Assembly: GCA_036336695.1 (NCBI GenBank)
Contig: JAYZFQ010000119.1
Coordinates: 1-22,928, forward strand
From: GCA-2729515 sp036336695
GTDB lineage: Bacteria; Myxococcota_A; UBA9160; SMWR01
Direction of reading: 5' to 3'
Length of the DNA stretch: 22,928 bases
The translations under genes and the position numbers were made by a program. The notes beneath the pieces were generated by a model. The model saw only the letters and a list, made by a program, of their open reading frames with translations, did no database searches and had not been told where the DNA came from. Within the stretch, counting starts at the first letter, position 1; every line of letters begins with the position of its first letter. Shown piece after piece: positions 7,357 through 14,223 of the stretch.

Positions 7357-8109
7357 GTGGCGCCCCCCCCGCCCGCCGGAGCCGACGACGCGCGCGCCGT
7401 GCTGGGGGCCACGCGCGCCTGGCTCCTCGAACTCTCGGAAGAGGGCGTCGACGCCGTCCCCGCGACCACGAGCGTCGACGCGCCCGCGCCGGCGGCAGCG
7501 CGCCAGACCGGACTCCTGGATGCGCCGGCCTGGGGCACCGACCCGAGCCTCGAAGAAGTGCGCGCGGCGCTCGGCGAATGCACCCGCTGCCGCCTCGCCG
7601 AAGGTCGCACCCGGCTCGTCTTCGGCGACGGCAACCCGGACGCCGACCTCCTGTTCATCGGAGAGGGGCCGGGAGAGCAGGAGGATCAGCGCGGCTTGCC
7701 GTTCGTCGGCCGAGCTGGCGAACTCCTGACTCAGATGATCGAGAAGGGACTCGGCGTCCCGCGAAGCTCCGTCTACATCTGCAACATCGTGAAGTGCCGA
7801 CCGCCCGGGAACCGAACGCCCCAGGCCGACGAGGTGGCGACGTGCAGCCCGTTCCTGGACGGCCAGATCGAGGCGGTGAAACCCCGGGTGATCGTCTCCC
7901 TCGGCAAGCCCGCCACCAGCCTGCTGCTGGGTCGGGAGGTGGCGATCACGCGGGTCCGCGGCACGTGGCAGGAGTACCGAGGGATCCCCCTCATGCCCAC
8001 CTTCCACCCGGCCTTCATCCTGCGCCAGTACACGCCGGAAAACCGGCGCAAGGTCTGGGACGACCTGAAGGCGGCCCTGGCGCGCGCAACCGAAGCGACG
8101 CCCGGCTAG
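7357..8109 (+). CDS. Family 4 (iron-sulfur) uracil-DNA glycosylase
   Basis: A 250-residue protein. The glycosylase domain starts near residue 65 and carries the four [4Fe-4S]-ligand cysteines of family 4: Cys75 and Cys78 (CTRC), Cys147 (KCRPPGNR) and Cys163 (ATCSPF). The active-site motifs are GEGPGEQED and HPAFILR (His217). It removes uracil produced by cytosine deamination from DNA, which matters in GC-rich genomes. The first 65 residues are Ala/Pro-rich and probably disordered; such extensions occur in longer family 4 proteins. The GTG at 7357 lies three bases after the multiheme gene stop in the same TGACCGGTG context seen at the Hsp70/J junction, suggesting coupled translation. Its TAG stop overlaps that of the convergent purE gene. 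Confidence 0.93.
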   Translation: MAPPPPAGADDARAVLGATRAWLLELSEEGVDAVPATTSVDAPAPAAARQTGLLDAPAWGTDPSLEEVRAALGECTRCRLAEGRTRLVFGDGNPDADLLFIGEGPGEQEDQRGLPFVGRAGELLTQMIEKGLGVPRSSVYICNIVKCRPPGNRTPQADEVATCSPFLDGQIEAVKPRVIVSLGKPATSLLLGREVAITRVRGTWQEYRGIPLMPTFHPAFILRQYTPENRRKVWDDLKAALARATEATPG

Positions 8110-8588
8110 TAGGGGCGCTCGGGCACCGCGGCCGACTGGGCCGCGCGGAATTCGTCCAGACGCTTTCGAACCTCCGGGTCCCGGCCGGCCAGGATCGCGG
8201 CCGCAAAGAGCGCGGCGTTCTTGGCGCCGGCCTTGCCGATCGCGAAGGTCGCGACGGGAATCCCACCGGGCATCTGAACGGTGGCGAGCAAGGCGTCTAG
8301 GCCCTGGAGCGCCGAGCTGTCGATGGGCACACCGAGCACGGGAAGCACCGTGTGGGCCGCCGTCACTCCCGCCAGGTGCGCCGCCGCGCCCGCCCCGGCA
8401 ATGACAACCTCGATCCCGCCCTCTTCCGCACCAGCCAGGAAACGCGTGAGGCGCTCGGGCGTCCGGTGAGCCGAGATCACTCGAGCATCGCTCGGAATGC
8501 CGAGCTTCTCGAGGGTCTCCTCGGCGGCCTTCATCACGTCCCAGTCATTCTTGCTTCCCATGATGATCGCAACCCGGGGATCGGACAC
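8106..8588 (-). CDS. purE: 5-(carboxyamino)imidazole ribonucleotide mutase
   Basis: This 160-residue protein is full length for class I PurE, which converts N5-CAIR to CAIR in de novo purine synthesis. Conserved features are the phosphate-binding IMGSKNDWDVM near the N-terminus, the catalytic-loop ISAHRTPER, the AGAAAHLAGVTAAHT stretch, and VQMPGGIPVAT. The GTG at 8586-8588 is fixed by a strong AAGGAGGT five bases upstream. No purK lies next to it, so its usual partner must be elsewhere. The gene is divergent from aroE, with 56 bases between the two start codons, and convergent with the uracil-DNA glycosylase gene, sharing a CTAG that supplies both stops. Confidence 0.96.
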   Translation of the reverse strand: MSDPRVAIIMGSKNDWDVMKAAEETLEKLGIPSDARVISAHRTPERLTRFLAGAEEGGIEVVIAGAGAAAHLAGVTAAHTVLPVLGVPIDSSALQGLDALLATVQMPGGIPVATFAIGKAGAKNAALFAAAILAGRDPEVRKRLDEFRAAQSAAVPERPY

Positions 8589-8593
8589 GTGGA

Positions 8594-8601
8594 ACCTCCT
8601 T
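8594..8601 (-). promoter_or_regulatory. Shine-Dalgarno sequence of purE
   Basis: The complement reads AAGGAGGT, five bases before the purE GTG. It is the strongest ribosome site in the window and decides the start. Confidence 0.85.
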
Positions 8602-8632
8602 TTGAACCAGCGGCGCTAGCATAGCCCGCGCC

Positions 8633-8640
8633 GAGGAGGG
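8633..8640 (+). promoter_or_regulatory. Shine-Dalgarno sequence of aroE
   Basis: GAGGAGGG lies four bases before the GTG at 8645 and supports that start for aroE. Confidence 0.75.
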
Positions 8641-8644
8641 TGCC

Positions 8645-9475
8645 GTGTCACGAGCAGCGAGCCCTGGGGCCACGACCGCGTTGTGCGGCATCGTCCTGCA
8701 TCCCGCGGGCCATACCCGCTCGCCGGCGATGCACAACGCCGCCTTCCAGGCGGCCGGCATCGATGCGGCCTACCTGGCCTTCGACGTGCCGCCCGAAGCC
8801 CTGGAAGCCGCCGTGGCCGGCGCTCGCGCCCTCGGGATGCGACAACTCGCTGTCTCGCTTCCGCACAAGCAGGCGGTTCTCCCGCACCTGGACCGCGTCG
8901 ATCCGGTCGCCGAGCGGATCGGGGCGGTGAACACCGTTACGCTCCGGCAGGGGCAGCTCGAGGGAGCCAACACCGACTGGTGCGGCGCCGTTCGGGCGCT
9001 CGAACGAGAAACGCAACTGGCGGGGGCCCGGGCGGTGGTCCTCGGTGCCGGCGGAACCGCACGGGCTGTCGTGCATGGCCTGGTCGAGCGCGGTGCGGTG
9101 GTCACCGTCCTCAACCGGACTCCGGAGCGGGCCCGAGACCTGGCCGACACGCTGGGAGCCAGCGGAGGCGGTCCGCTCGCGGCCCTGGGCGACACGGAAT
9201 ACGACATCCTCGTCAACACCACCTCCGTGGGGCTTGGAACCGACGTCTCCCCGGTTCCGGCGGCCGAACTCGCCTCGGAAGCCGTCGTCATGGACGCGGT
9301 CTACCAGCCAGAACGCACGCGCCTGCTTCGGGATGCCGAAGCCCGTGGCGCGCGCACCGTCAGCGGCAAGTGGATGCTGATCTACCAGGCCGCCGAACAG
9401 TTCAGCTTGTGGACGGGAGCCGAAGCCCCGGTCGATGCCATGGCCGAAGCCTTCGACCGGGCGGGAACAGCATAG
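8645..9475 (+). CDS. aroE: Shikimate dehydrogenase
   Basis: A 276-residue cytoplasmic enzyme that reduces 3-dehydroshikimate to shikimate with NADPH. The N-terminal substrate domain has GHTRSPAMHN, the catalytic Lys75 in SLPHK and its partner Asp111 in NTDW. GAVNTV precedes the hinge. The Rossmann domain has GAGGTARA and NRTPERA, the latter typical of NADP(H) preference, and the family C-terminal helix region ends near FSLWTGAEAP. Length matches AroE. The GTG start follows a clear Shine-Dalgarno sequence. The 3' end, including the stop codon, is duplicated immediately downstream (9449-9509), so the last eight residues have changed recently. The convergent ferredoxin stop is 34 bases away. Confidence 0.95.
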   Translation: MSRAASPGATTALCGIVLHPAGHTRSPAMHNAAFQAAGIDAAYLAFDVPPEALEAAVAGARALGMRQLAVSLPHKQAVLPHLDRVDPVAERIGAVNTVTLRQGQLEGANTDWCGAVRALERETQLAGARAVVLGAGGTARAVVHGLVERGAVVTVLNRTPERARDLADTLGASGGGPLAALGDTEYDILVNTTSVGLGTDVSPVPAAELASEAVVMDAVYQPERTRLLRDAEARGARTVSGKWMLIYQAAEQFSLWTGAEAPVDAMAEAFDRAGTA

Positions 9476-9509
9476 GCATCCGGCCTTCGACCGGGCGGGG
9501 GCGGCGTAG
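9449..9509 (+). repeat. Tandem duplication of the aroE 3' end
   Basis: Two 27-base copies (9449-9475 and 9483-9509), 34 bases apart, each read AFDRAG-x-A followed by TAG. They differ at four positions, all A in copy 1 and G in copy 2. Copy 1 is in the aroE frame; copy 2 is shifted by one base and is not translated with it. Copy 2 ends exactly before the ferredoxin stop codon. Confidence 0.85.
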
Positions 9510-9863
9510 CTAGCCGGCGTAGCCCCACTTGGCCTTGTTCTCTTCGATCTGCTCGGGAGTCGGCTTCGGCTTCTCCTCGACCTCGGGCACCTGGAAGTCG
9601 TCCTTGCCATCCACGAGCTTGGCGTTGAGCGGGGTGTCTTCCGCGAAGACCTCCGGGACCTGCTCGTCCTCGAAGATCGCCTCCCACGGGCACTCCGGCT
9701 CGCAAACGCCGCAATTGATGCATTCTTCCGGGTCGATGTAGAGCTGGTTCGGGAAGGCCTTGGTATCGCTCCCCGTGTACTCGTAAATGCAGTCGACCGG
9801 GCAGACCTCGACGCATGACTGATCGACACAATCCCGACAGAGCCGCGTAACCACCCAAGCCAT
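9510..9863 (-). CDS. fdxA: 7Fe (3Fe-4S plus 4Fe-4S) ferredoxin, FdxA type
   Basis: A 117-residue protein closely patterned on Azotobacter ferredoxin I. The N-terminal cysteines are Cys9, Cys12, Cys17, Cys21 and Cys25 (CRDC, CVEVCPVDC), and the second cluster is CINCGVCEPECP. The TLNAKL-like helix and an extended C-terminal tail also match. It carries electrons at low potential in the cytoplasm; the partner enzyme is not encoded nearby. The tail from about residue 90 is Lys/Glu/Pro-rich. The ATG at 9861-9863 gives the family N-terminus MAWVVT; the ribosome site is weak (GAAAGG about 11 bases upstream). It lies downstream of rplX-rpmG on the same strand, with a 59-base gap holding a GC hairpin, so co-transcription is uncertain. 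Confidence 0.93.
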   Translation of the reverse strand: MAWVVTRLCRDCVDQSCVEVCPVDCIYEYTGSDTKAFPNQLYIDPEECINCGVCEPECPWEAIFEDEQVPEVFAEDTPLNAKLVDGKDDFQVPEVEEKPKPTPEQIEENKAKWGYAG

Positions 9864-9885
9864 CGAAGCTTCAGCCTTTCTCTAT

Positions 9886-9904
9886 CGCGCGGGTCGGCCG
9901 CGCG
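9886..9904 (-). terminator. GC hairpin between rpmG and the ferredoxin gene
   Basis: A 7-bp perfect inverted repeat (CGCGCGG, 9886-9892, with CCGCGCG, 9898-9904) with a 5-base loop lies 18 bases after the rpmG stop on the minus strand. No T-run follows, so termination would be weak or Rho-assisted. It may instead be an mRNA processing or stabilising stem. Confidence 0.35.
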
Positions 9905-9922
9905 TGGGGAAGAAGAAGTCCA

Positions 9923-10093
9923 CTACTTGAGCTTCTTCTCCTTGTAGACGACATGTTTGCGCACCACCGGATCGTACTTCTTCAGCTCGATCTTGTTGGG
10001 CGTGTTCTGCTTGTTCTTGATCGTCGTGTAGAAATGGCCGGTTCCGGCCGACGATTCGAGCTTGATCTTCTCGCGCTTGCCCTTTTTCGCCAT
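9923..10093 (-). CDS. rpmG: 50S ribosomal protein L33
   Basis: This 56-residue basic protein matches L33 along its whole length (KIKLESSAGTGHFYTT, KIELKKYDPVVRKHVVYKE). It has no cysteine, so it is the zinc-independent form, like the E. coli protein. The ATG at 10091-10093 is the family start; the frame is open further upstream but that part overlaps rplX. It starts 13 bases after the rplX stop, so the two form an operon. The secE, nusG and tRNA-Trp neighbours that often accompany rpmG are absent. Confidence 0.95.
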   Translation of the reverse strand: MAKKGKREKIKLESSAGTGHFYTTIKNKQNTPNKIELKKYDPVVRKHVVYKEKKLK

Positions 10094-10106
10094 GGCGACC
10101 GCTCTC

Positions 10107-10439
10107 TCAGCCCACCACCGGATCGGGCACGTCGGCACCGCTCCGGGAAAACACGCGAACGCTCTGGTCTCCCTCGCGCCGCACCCGAACGCGGCTCGGG
10201 GCACCGCCCTCGGAATCGACGAGCATGACGTTGGAGGCGTCGATGAACCCCTCCTGCTCGATGATCCCGCCCGTCCGCGCCCCGCGGCGGCCCGGCTTCA
10301 GGTGACGCTTCTGGAGGCGAACCTTCTCCACCCGCAGCTTGCCCGAGCCGGGATCCATGGCCAGCACCCGGCCCTGCTTCCCCTTGTCGGCACCGGACAC
10401 GACCTGCACCAGGTCGCCTGTACGAATCCTTCGTCCCAT
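10107..10439 (-). CDS. rplX: 50S ribosomal protein L24
   Basis: A 110-residue protein with the KOW motif at the N-terminus (IRTGDLVQVVSGADKGKQGRV) and the family segments KRHLKPGRRG, GGIIEQEGFIDASNVMLVD and RVRVRREGDQSVRVFSRSG. L24 is an assembly-initiating protein of the large subunit. In most bacteria rplX lies inside the spc operon between rplN and rplE. Here it heads a two-gene unit with rpmG and none of those neighbours are present. A GGAGGAGAA site lies seven bases before the ATG and a candidate promoter lies 30-60 bases upstream. Whether a second rplX exists in the genome cannot be seen from this window. Confidence 0.94.
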   Translation of the reverse strand: MGRRIRTGDLVQVVSGADKGKQGRVLAMDPGSGKLRVEKVRLQKRHLKPGRRGARTGGIIEQEGFIDASNVMLVDSEGGAPSRVRVRREGDQSVRVFSRSGADVPDPVVG

Positions 10440-10469
10440 GCAGCCGTTCTCCTCCAGTCGCGGCGCATA

Positions 10470-10498
10470 CGTGTAAACCAGCGGCGCGTCCGTCTCAA
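10470..10498 (-). promoter_or_regulatory. Candidate promoter of rplX-rpmG
   Basis: On the minus strand TTGAGA (complement of 10493-10498) is followed after exactly 17 bases by TACACG (complement of 10470-10475), giving a start point near 10463 and a leader of about 24 bases ahead of rplX. The -35 matches five of six consensus bases; the -10 is weaker. Confidence 0.5.
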
Positions 10499-10549
10499 GC
10501 CCCCCCCGCCGGGGAGCCCAGAAGGCGGCCTATCAGGGGTGGCGCTGGC

Positions 10550-10581
10550 GGATCGGGCCGGATACCTGTCCGGACCGATCC
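10550..10581. promoter_or_regulatory. Operator-like dyad before the PQQ dehydrogenase gene
   Basis: A 13-bp inverted repeat with one mismatch has arms 10550-10562 and 10569-10581 (core GATCGGGCCGGA and TCCGGACCGATC) separated by TACCTG. It ends two bases before the ATG at 10584 and spans the only -10-like sequence (ATACCT, 10562-10567). It could be a repressor site or an mRNA stem blocking initiation; no Shine-Dalgarno sequence is visible for this gene. The rest of the 144-base gap holds the rplX promoter. Confidence 0.55.
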
Positions 10582-10583
10582 CC

Positions 10584-12056
10584 ATGAAAATCCTCGCTTT
10601 GGTCATCATCGCCTGTGCCGCCCTCTGGGCCGCCTGTGGCCTCCTCCCCGAGCGTTTCGCCTTCAACGCCCCGATGGCCCACCTGCTCTGGGGCCGGGGA
10701 ATCGACCCGCCGGCTCCGGAGACGATCCGCGGGCGCCTCCGGGCTCCCGAAGGCATGGCCGTGGCGCTCTACGCCGATGACCTCCCCTTCGCGCGCATGC
10801 TCCGGTTCACCTCCGCCGGAGACCTCCTCGTGAGCCTGCCGAGATCCGGGAAGATCGTGCTGCTGGAGCGCGACGCGAACGGGGACGGGCGACCCGACGG
10901 ACGGCGCACGCTGCTGGAGGGTCTCGACCGACCCAACGGCATGGACTTCCACGGCGGCTGGCTCTACATCGCCGAGGCTGGCGCGGTCGCACGGGTGCAT
11001 TTCGACCCGGAGCTGGGACAGACCCAGGGGCCGATCGAGCGCGTCGTCCGAAATCTCCCCAAGGGAGGCAACCACTGGACACGCACCCTGCGCTTCGGCC
11101 CGGACGGGTGGATGTACGTCTCGGTCGGTTCCAGTTGCAATGTCTGCATCGAGGACGACCCCCGGCGCGCCGCAATCGTGCGCTACCGGCCGGACGGGTC
11201 GAACGAGGAACTCTACGCCACCGGGCTGCGCAACGCGGTCGGCTTCGACTGGCAGCCCGCCACGGGGGAGCTCTTCGCGACCGATAACGGGCGCGACCTG
11301 CTCGGCGACGACCTCCCCCCGTGCGAGTTGAACCGGGTCGTGGCCGGCGGCTTCTACGGCTGGCCCTACGCCTACGGCGACAACGTCCCCGACCCGGACT
11401 TCGGCCCGGGCGCAGAAGCACGCATCGCCGAGGCGCTCCCCCCGGAACACGGCTTCCGCGCCCACAACGCCCCCCTCGGCATCACCTTCGTACGCGGAGC
11501 CGATCCGCCCGAGGCGCTCCGCGGCACTGCCCTCGTCGCGCTGCACGGGTCGTGGAACCGCACGCGCAAGGACGGCTACAAGGTGGTCTCGCTGCACTGG
11601 ACGCCCGACGGGATCGAAGAACGCGACTTCCTCACGGGTTTCCTCGTCGACGAGGACGTAATCGGTCGCCCGGTCGACGTCGCCGAAGGTCCGGACGGGA
11701 GCTTCTACGTCTCCGACGACTATGCGGGCGCGATCTACCGCGTCTCCTCGGGCACGGGGAAGGCACGCCCCGCGGCGGATCGCACACCGCCCAGCAGCCA
11801 CCCGACCACGGCCAGCAGTACACCGGGCGACGCCGCCCGGGGACACGCCCTGTTCCAGTCCCTCGGCTGCCCCGCTTGCCACGGGGCGAGCGACGCGCCG
11901 GACTCCGCAACCGTGGCCCTCGTCGACCTGGCGGCGCGCTACGACACGCGGACCCTGGCGACGTTCCTCGAGGCACCAACGCCCCCCATGCCCGCCGTCG
12001 ACGCCCCGGAAGCGGACCGCCTGGATCTCGCCGCGTACCTGCTCTCCCGGAACTAG
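10584..12056 (+). CDS. PQQ-type sugar dehydrogenase fused to cytochrome c
   Basis: A 490-residue exported protein. Residues 1-18 form a signal sequence, possibly of lipoprotein type with Cys18 (WAAC, not a canonical lipobox). Residues about 45-390 form a six-bladed beta-propeller of the soluble glucose/L-sorbosone dehydrogenase family, with RPNGMDFHGGWLYIAE, the catalytic-type His164 in GGNHWTRTLRFGPDG, ATGLRNAVGFDW and DVAEGPDGSFYVSDDYAGAI. After a Ser/Thr/Pro linker comes a class I cytochrome c with CPACH at 429-433 and a likely Met ligand in PPMP. Electrons from sugar or aldehyde oxidation would pass from PQQ to the heme and on to the periplasmic chain. Cofactor and substrate are inferred from family only. 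The upstream open frame overlaps rplX and is not used. Its TAG stop overlaps that of the next, convergent gene. Confidence 0.88.
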   Translation: MKILALVIIACAALWAACGLLPERFAFNAPMAHLLWGRGIDPPAPETIRGRLRAPEGMAVALYADDLPFARMLRFTSAGDLLVSLPRSGKIVLLERDANGDGRPDGRRTLLEGLDRPNGMDFHGGWLYIAEAGAVARVHFDPELGQTQGPIERVVRNLPKGGNHWTRTLRFGPDGWMYVSVGSSCNVCIEDDPRRAAIVRYRPDGSNEELYATGLRNAVGFDWQPATGELFATDNGRDLLGDDLPPCELNRVVAGGFYGWPYAYGDNVPDPDFGPGAEARIAEALPPEHGFRAHNAPLGITFVRGADPPEALRGTALVALHGSWNRTRKDGYKVVSLHWTPDGIEERDFLTGFLVDEDVIGRPVDVAEGPDGSFYVSDDYAGAIYRVSSGTGKARPAADRTPPSSHPTTASSTPGDAARGHALFQSLGCPACHGASDAPDSATVALVDLAARYDTRTLATFLEAPTPPMPAVDAPEADRLDLAAYLLSRN

Positions 12057-13045
12057 GCACCGAGCCAGCGGCGGGCACGCGGTACCCCGAGAAGCCGGCG
12101 CGCAAGCCATACCACCGCGCAGGCGCCGGCCAGGCCGGCAAGCACCTGGATTCCGACGCTCACCAGCGGCGGCGCTTCCTGCAAGAAGGGGCGCACGGCC
12201 AGCAGGAAGGGGAAGTGGAACAGGTAGAGCGCCAGGGTGGCGTCGGCGAGAAAGCGCACGGCGGGGCCGGCGATCCGCCGGGACAGGAGCAGCGCGAACA
12301 ACGCCACCACGGCGAGCGTATAGACAGCGCGGTCGAACCAGCCCCAGGAGAAGGGCAACCACTGCAGGTTGAGCGCGAGTCCGAAGGCCGCCACGGCCAC
12401 CACCACGCCGAGCACCACGCGGGGGACCCGGCGGCGGAGCCGCTTGAGTTCGGGCAACCAGAGCTGCGACGCCCAGCCGGCGAGAAAGAAACCGAGGGCG
12501 TAGAGCGAAAGCGGATCCCGCAGCATCCAGAAGAAGTCGCCCGCGGTCCGAAATGCGGGGTGCAGGAGAGCCACCACGGAATAGGCGGTATAGACGACCC
12601 ACGCGACGAGAATGCCGACCCGAGAAAACCGGGCCAGGGGCCAGGAAAGCAGAATGCACCCGCAGATGAGGGAGACGTAGTAGTAGATGCCCAGAGACGA
12701 TGCGGTGAGGAACTGCCAGAACACCTCTCCCGCTGTCTGGGCCTGGCTGGCCCCGACCAGCTGAACGACACAACTGGCCACGAGGTACGGCAGGAGGACG
12801 CGCTCCAGGCGGGACCCAACCGCGGCCCGACCCGCAGCCCGCGCCGCGTAGAGGAACCCGGAGACGAACAGGAAGGACGGGACCTGGAAGACCGTCCACG
12901 TCTTCGTGAGGTCCCAGACCAGATCGTCGCCAACACGACCCACCGTGTCGGGACCGGCGTGGGTGATGACGACCGCCACGATGGCCGCGGCCTTGAGAAA
13001 ATCGAGGGCGTTCCAGCGTTCCCGCCCGGACGTCGCTTCCACCAT
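12053..13045 (-). CDS. Acyltransferase 3 family membrane protein
   Basis: A 330-residue polytopic protein with about ten hydrophobic segments. The first helix reads NALDFLKAAAIVAVVITHAG, with the membrane His characteristic of acyltransferase 3 (OafA/YrhL-like) proteins, followed by VPSFLFVSGFLYA; near the C-terminus LALYLFHFPFLL is also typical. Such enzymes move acyl groups, often acetyl, onto sugars of surface polysaccharides or lipids. It carries no extra SGNH domain. ATG 13045 is preferred over GTG 13063, six codons upstream; neither has a convincing ribosome site. It is divergent from a GT4 glycosyltransferase gene 71 bases away, which supports a role in the same glycan. Its stop shares CTAG with the PQQ dehydrogenase stop. 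Confidence 0.85.
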   Translation of the reverse strand: MVEATSGRERWNALDFLKAAAIVAVVITHAGPDTVGRVGDDLVWDLTKTWTVFQVPSFLFVSGFLYAARAAGRAAVGSRLERVLLPYLVASCVVQLVGASQAQTAGEVFWQFLTASSLGIYYYVSLICGCILLSWPLARFSRVGILVAWVVYTAYSVVALLHPAFRTAGDFFWMLRDPLSLYALGFFLAGWASQLWLPELKRLRRRVPRVVLGVVVAVAAFGLALNLQWLPFSWGWFDRAVYTLAVVALFALLLSRRIAGPAVRFLADATLALYLFHFPFLLAVRPFLQEAPPLVSVGIQVLAGLAGACAVVWLARRLLGVPRARRWLGA

Positions 13046-13099
13046 CCTGGCCCAAGAGTGCACGGGCGGGCGCCGGGCGTCGAGCCCCCCGGCGCCTGC

Positions 13100-13105
13100 T
13101 AGGCT
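13100..13105 (+). promoter_or_regulatory. Candidate -10 element of the GT4 gene
   Basis: TAGGCT ends 12 bases before the ATG at 13117, predicting a leader of about five bases. A poor -35 match (GTCGAG, 13079-13084) lies 15 bases upstream. No Shine-Dalgarno sequence is visible. Confidence 0.4.
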
Positions 13106-13116
13106 GGGAACGCCCC

Positions 13117-14223
13117 ATGCCGAGCGACGACCGCAGGAGCGTGCTCTTCGTCTCGACCACCCTCTCCGGCGGCGGCGCCGAGCGTTTCGTCACCACTGTC
13201 GCCCGGCACCTGGACCGCGCCCGTTTCGCTCCGCACCTGGCGGTGCTGCGGCGGGCTCCCCAGGAACCGGAACTGGGAGACGTTCCGATCACCGTGCTCG
13301 GCAAGCGCCGGAGCTGGCAGCTCCCCGCGGCCATCGTGCGGCTCGCCCGCGTCATCGACGCACTGCGACCAGACGCTGTACTGAGCGCCTTCGCCCACCC
13401 CAACTGGGTGACCGGCCTGGCCCTCGCCATCGCGCGCGCCAACCCCGGGTGGATCGCCCGGGTGTCTTCGCCGCCGGCACTCACGGACCCCCGCTGGATG
13501 CGCCCCGTCATGCGCTGGACTTACGCACGCGCCGACCGCGTCGTCGCAAACGCCGAAGCGCTCGCCGCGTTGACGGCCCGGGTCTACCCGCAAGCGGGGA
13601 CGGTCACGACCCTCCCGAACGCCACAGACCTCGAACACCTCGACGCCCTCGCCCAAGCGCCGGTACCCGCCCCACCCCCGGGACGCCAACGGATCGTCGC
13701 GGTGGGGCGTCTCGTCCCGGAAAAGCGCGTGGACCTGCTCATCGCCGCCGCTGGAGACCTCGCCGACCGGATCGACCTGGAAGTGGTCCTGTGCGGCGAC
13801 GGCCCCGAGCGACAGAACCTCGAAGCCCAGGCCCGGCGACTCGGCCTGGGCGACCGGGTCCGTTTCGCCGGCTTCGTCCAGAACCCGTGGGCCTGGATGG
13901 CCAGCGCCGACGTATTCGCCCTGACCAGCGACATGGAGGGCCTCCCGAACGCACTCGTCGAGGCCCAGGCGCTGGGCATCGCCGCGGTTGCGACCGATTG
14001 TCCCACCGGCCCCGGCGAAATCATCGCGCCGGGCGAAACCGGCCTGCTCGTCCCGCCGGGAGACGGCCGCGCCCTCACGGCGGCCTTGGGGCAGCTCCTC
14101 GTGGACCCGGCAGCTCGGGACACCCTGGGCGCTGCAGGCCGCGAACGCACTCGCGGCCGCTACGGAGCCCCGGCCACGACACGCGCCCTCGAGGGTCTGC
14201 TCTCCGAAGTCACGCGCGGCTAG
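13117..14223 (+). CDS. GT4 family glycosyltransferase
   Basis: This 368-residue protein has the GT-B two-Rossmann architecture. The N-terminal loop TTLSGGGAERFV is typical of GT4 enzymes, the second domain starts at RIVAVGRLVPEKRVDLLI, and the nucleotide-sugar EX7E motif is Glu274...Glu282 in DMEGLPNALVEAQALG. The GEIIAPGETGLLVPPGD stretch completes the family signature. It transfers a sugar from an activated donor onto a lipid-linked or glycan acceptor at the cytoplasmic face of the membrane; donor and acceptor are not predictable here. No signal peptide is present. It is alone on its strand, and its 3' end overlaps the next, convergent GT4 gene by 14 bases. Confidence 0.93.
   Translation: MPSDDRRSVLFVSTTLSGGGAERFVTTVARHLDRARFAPHLAVLRRAPQEPELGDVPITVLGKRRSWQLPAAIVRLARVIDALRPDAVLSAFAHPNWVTGLALAIARANPGWIARVSSPPALTDPRWMRPVMRWTYARADRVVANAEALAALTARVYPQAGTVTTLPNATDLEHLDALAQAPVPAPPPGRQRIVAVGRLVPEKRVDLLIAAAGDLADRIDLEVVLCGDGPERQNLEAQARRLGLGDRVRFAGFVQNPWAWMASADVFALTSDMEGLPNALVEAQALGIAAVATDCPTGPGEIIAPGETGLLVPPGDGRALTAALGQLLVDPAARDTLGAAGRERTRGRYGAPATTRALEGLLSEVTRG

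Noticed and set aside
13046..13063. GTG start for the acyltransferase
   Set aside because: The extra six codons add nothing typical of the family, and the GTG has no better ribosome site than the ATG at 13045.
10533..13511. A 992-codon minus-strand open frame
   Set aside because: It crosses the PQQ dehydrogenase, acyltransferase and GT4 genes in wrong frames or strands, with an Arg/Gly/Pro-rich composition typical of shadow frames.
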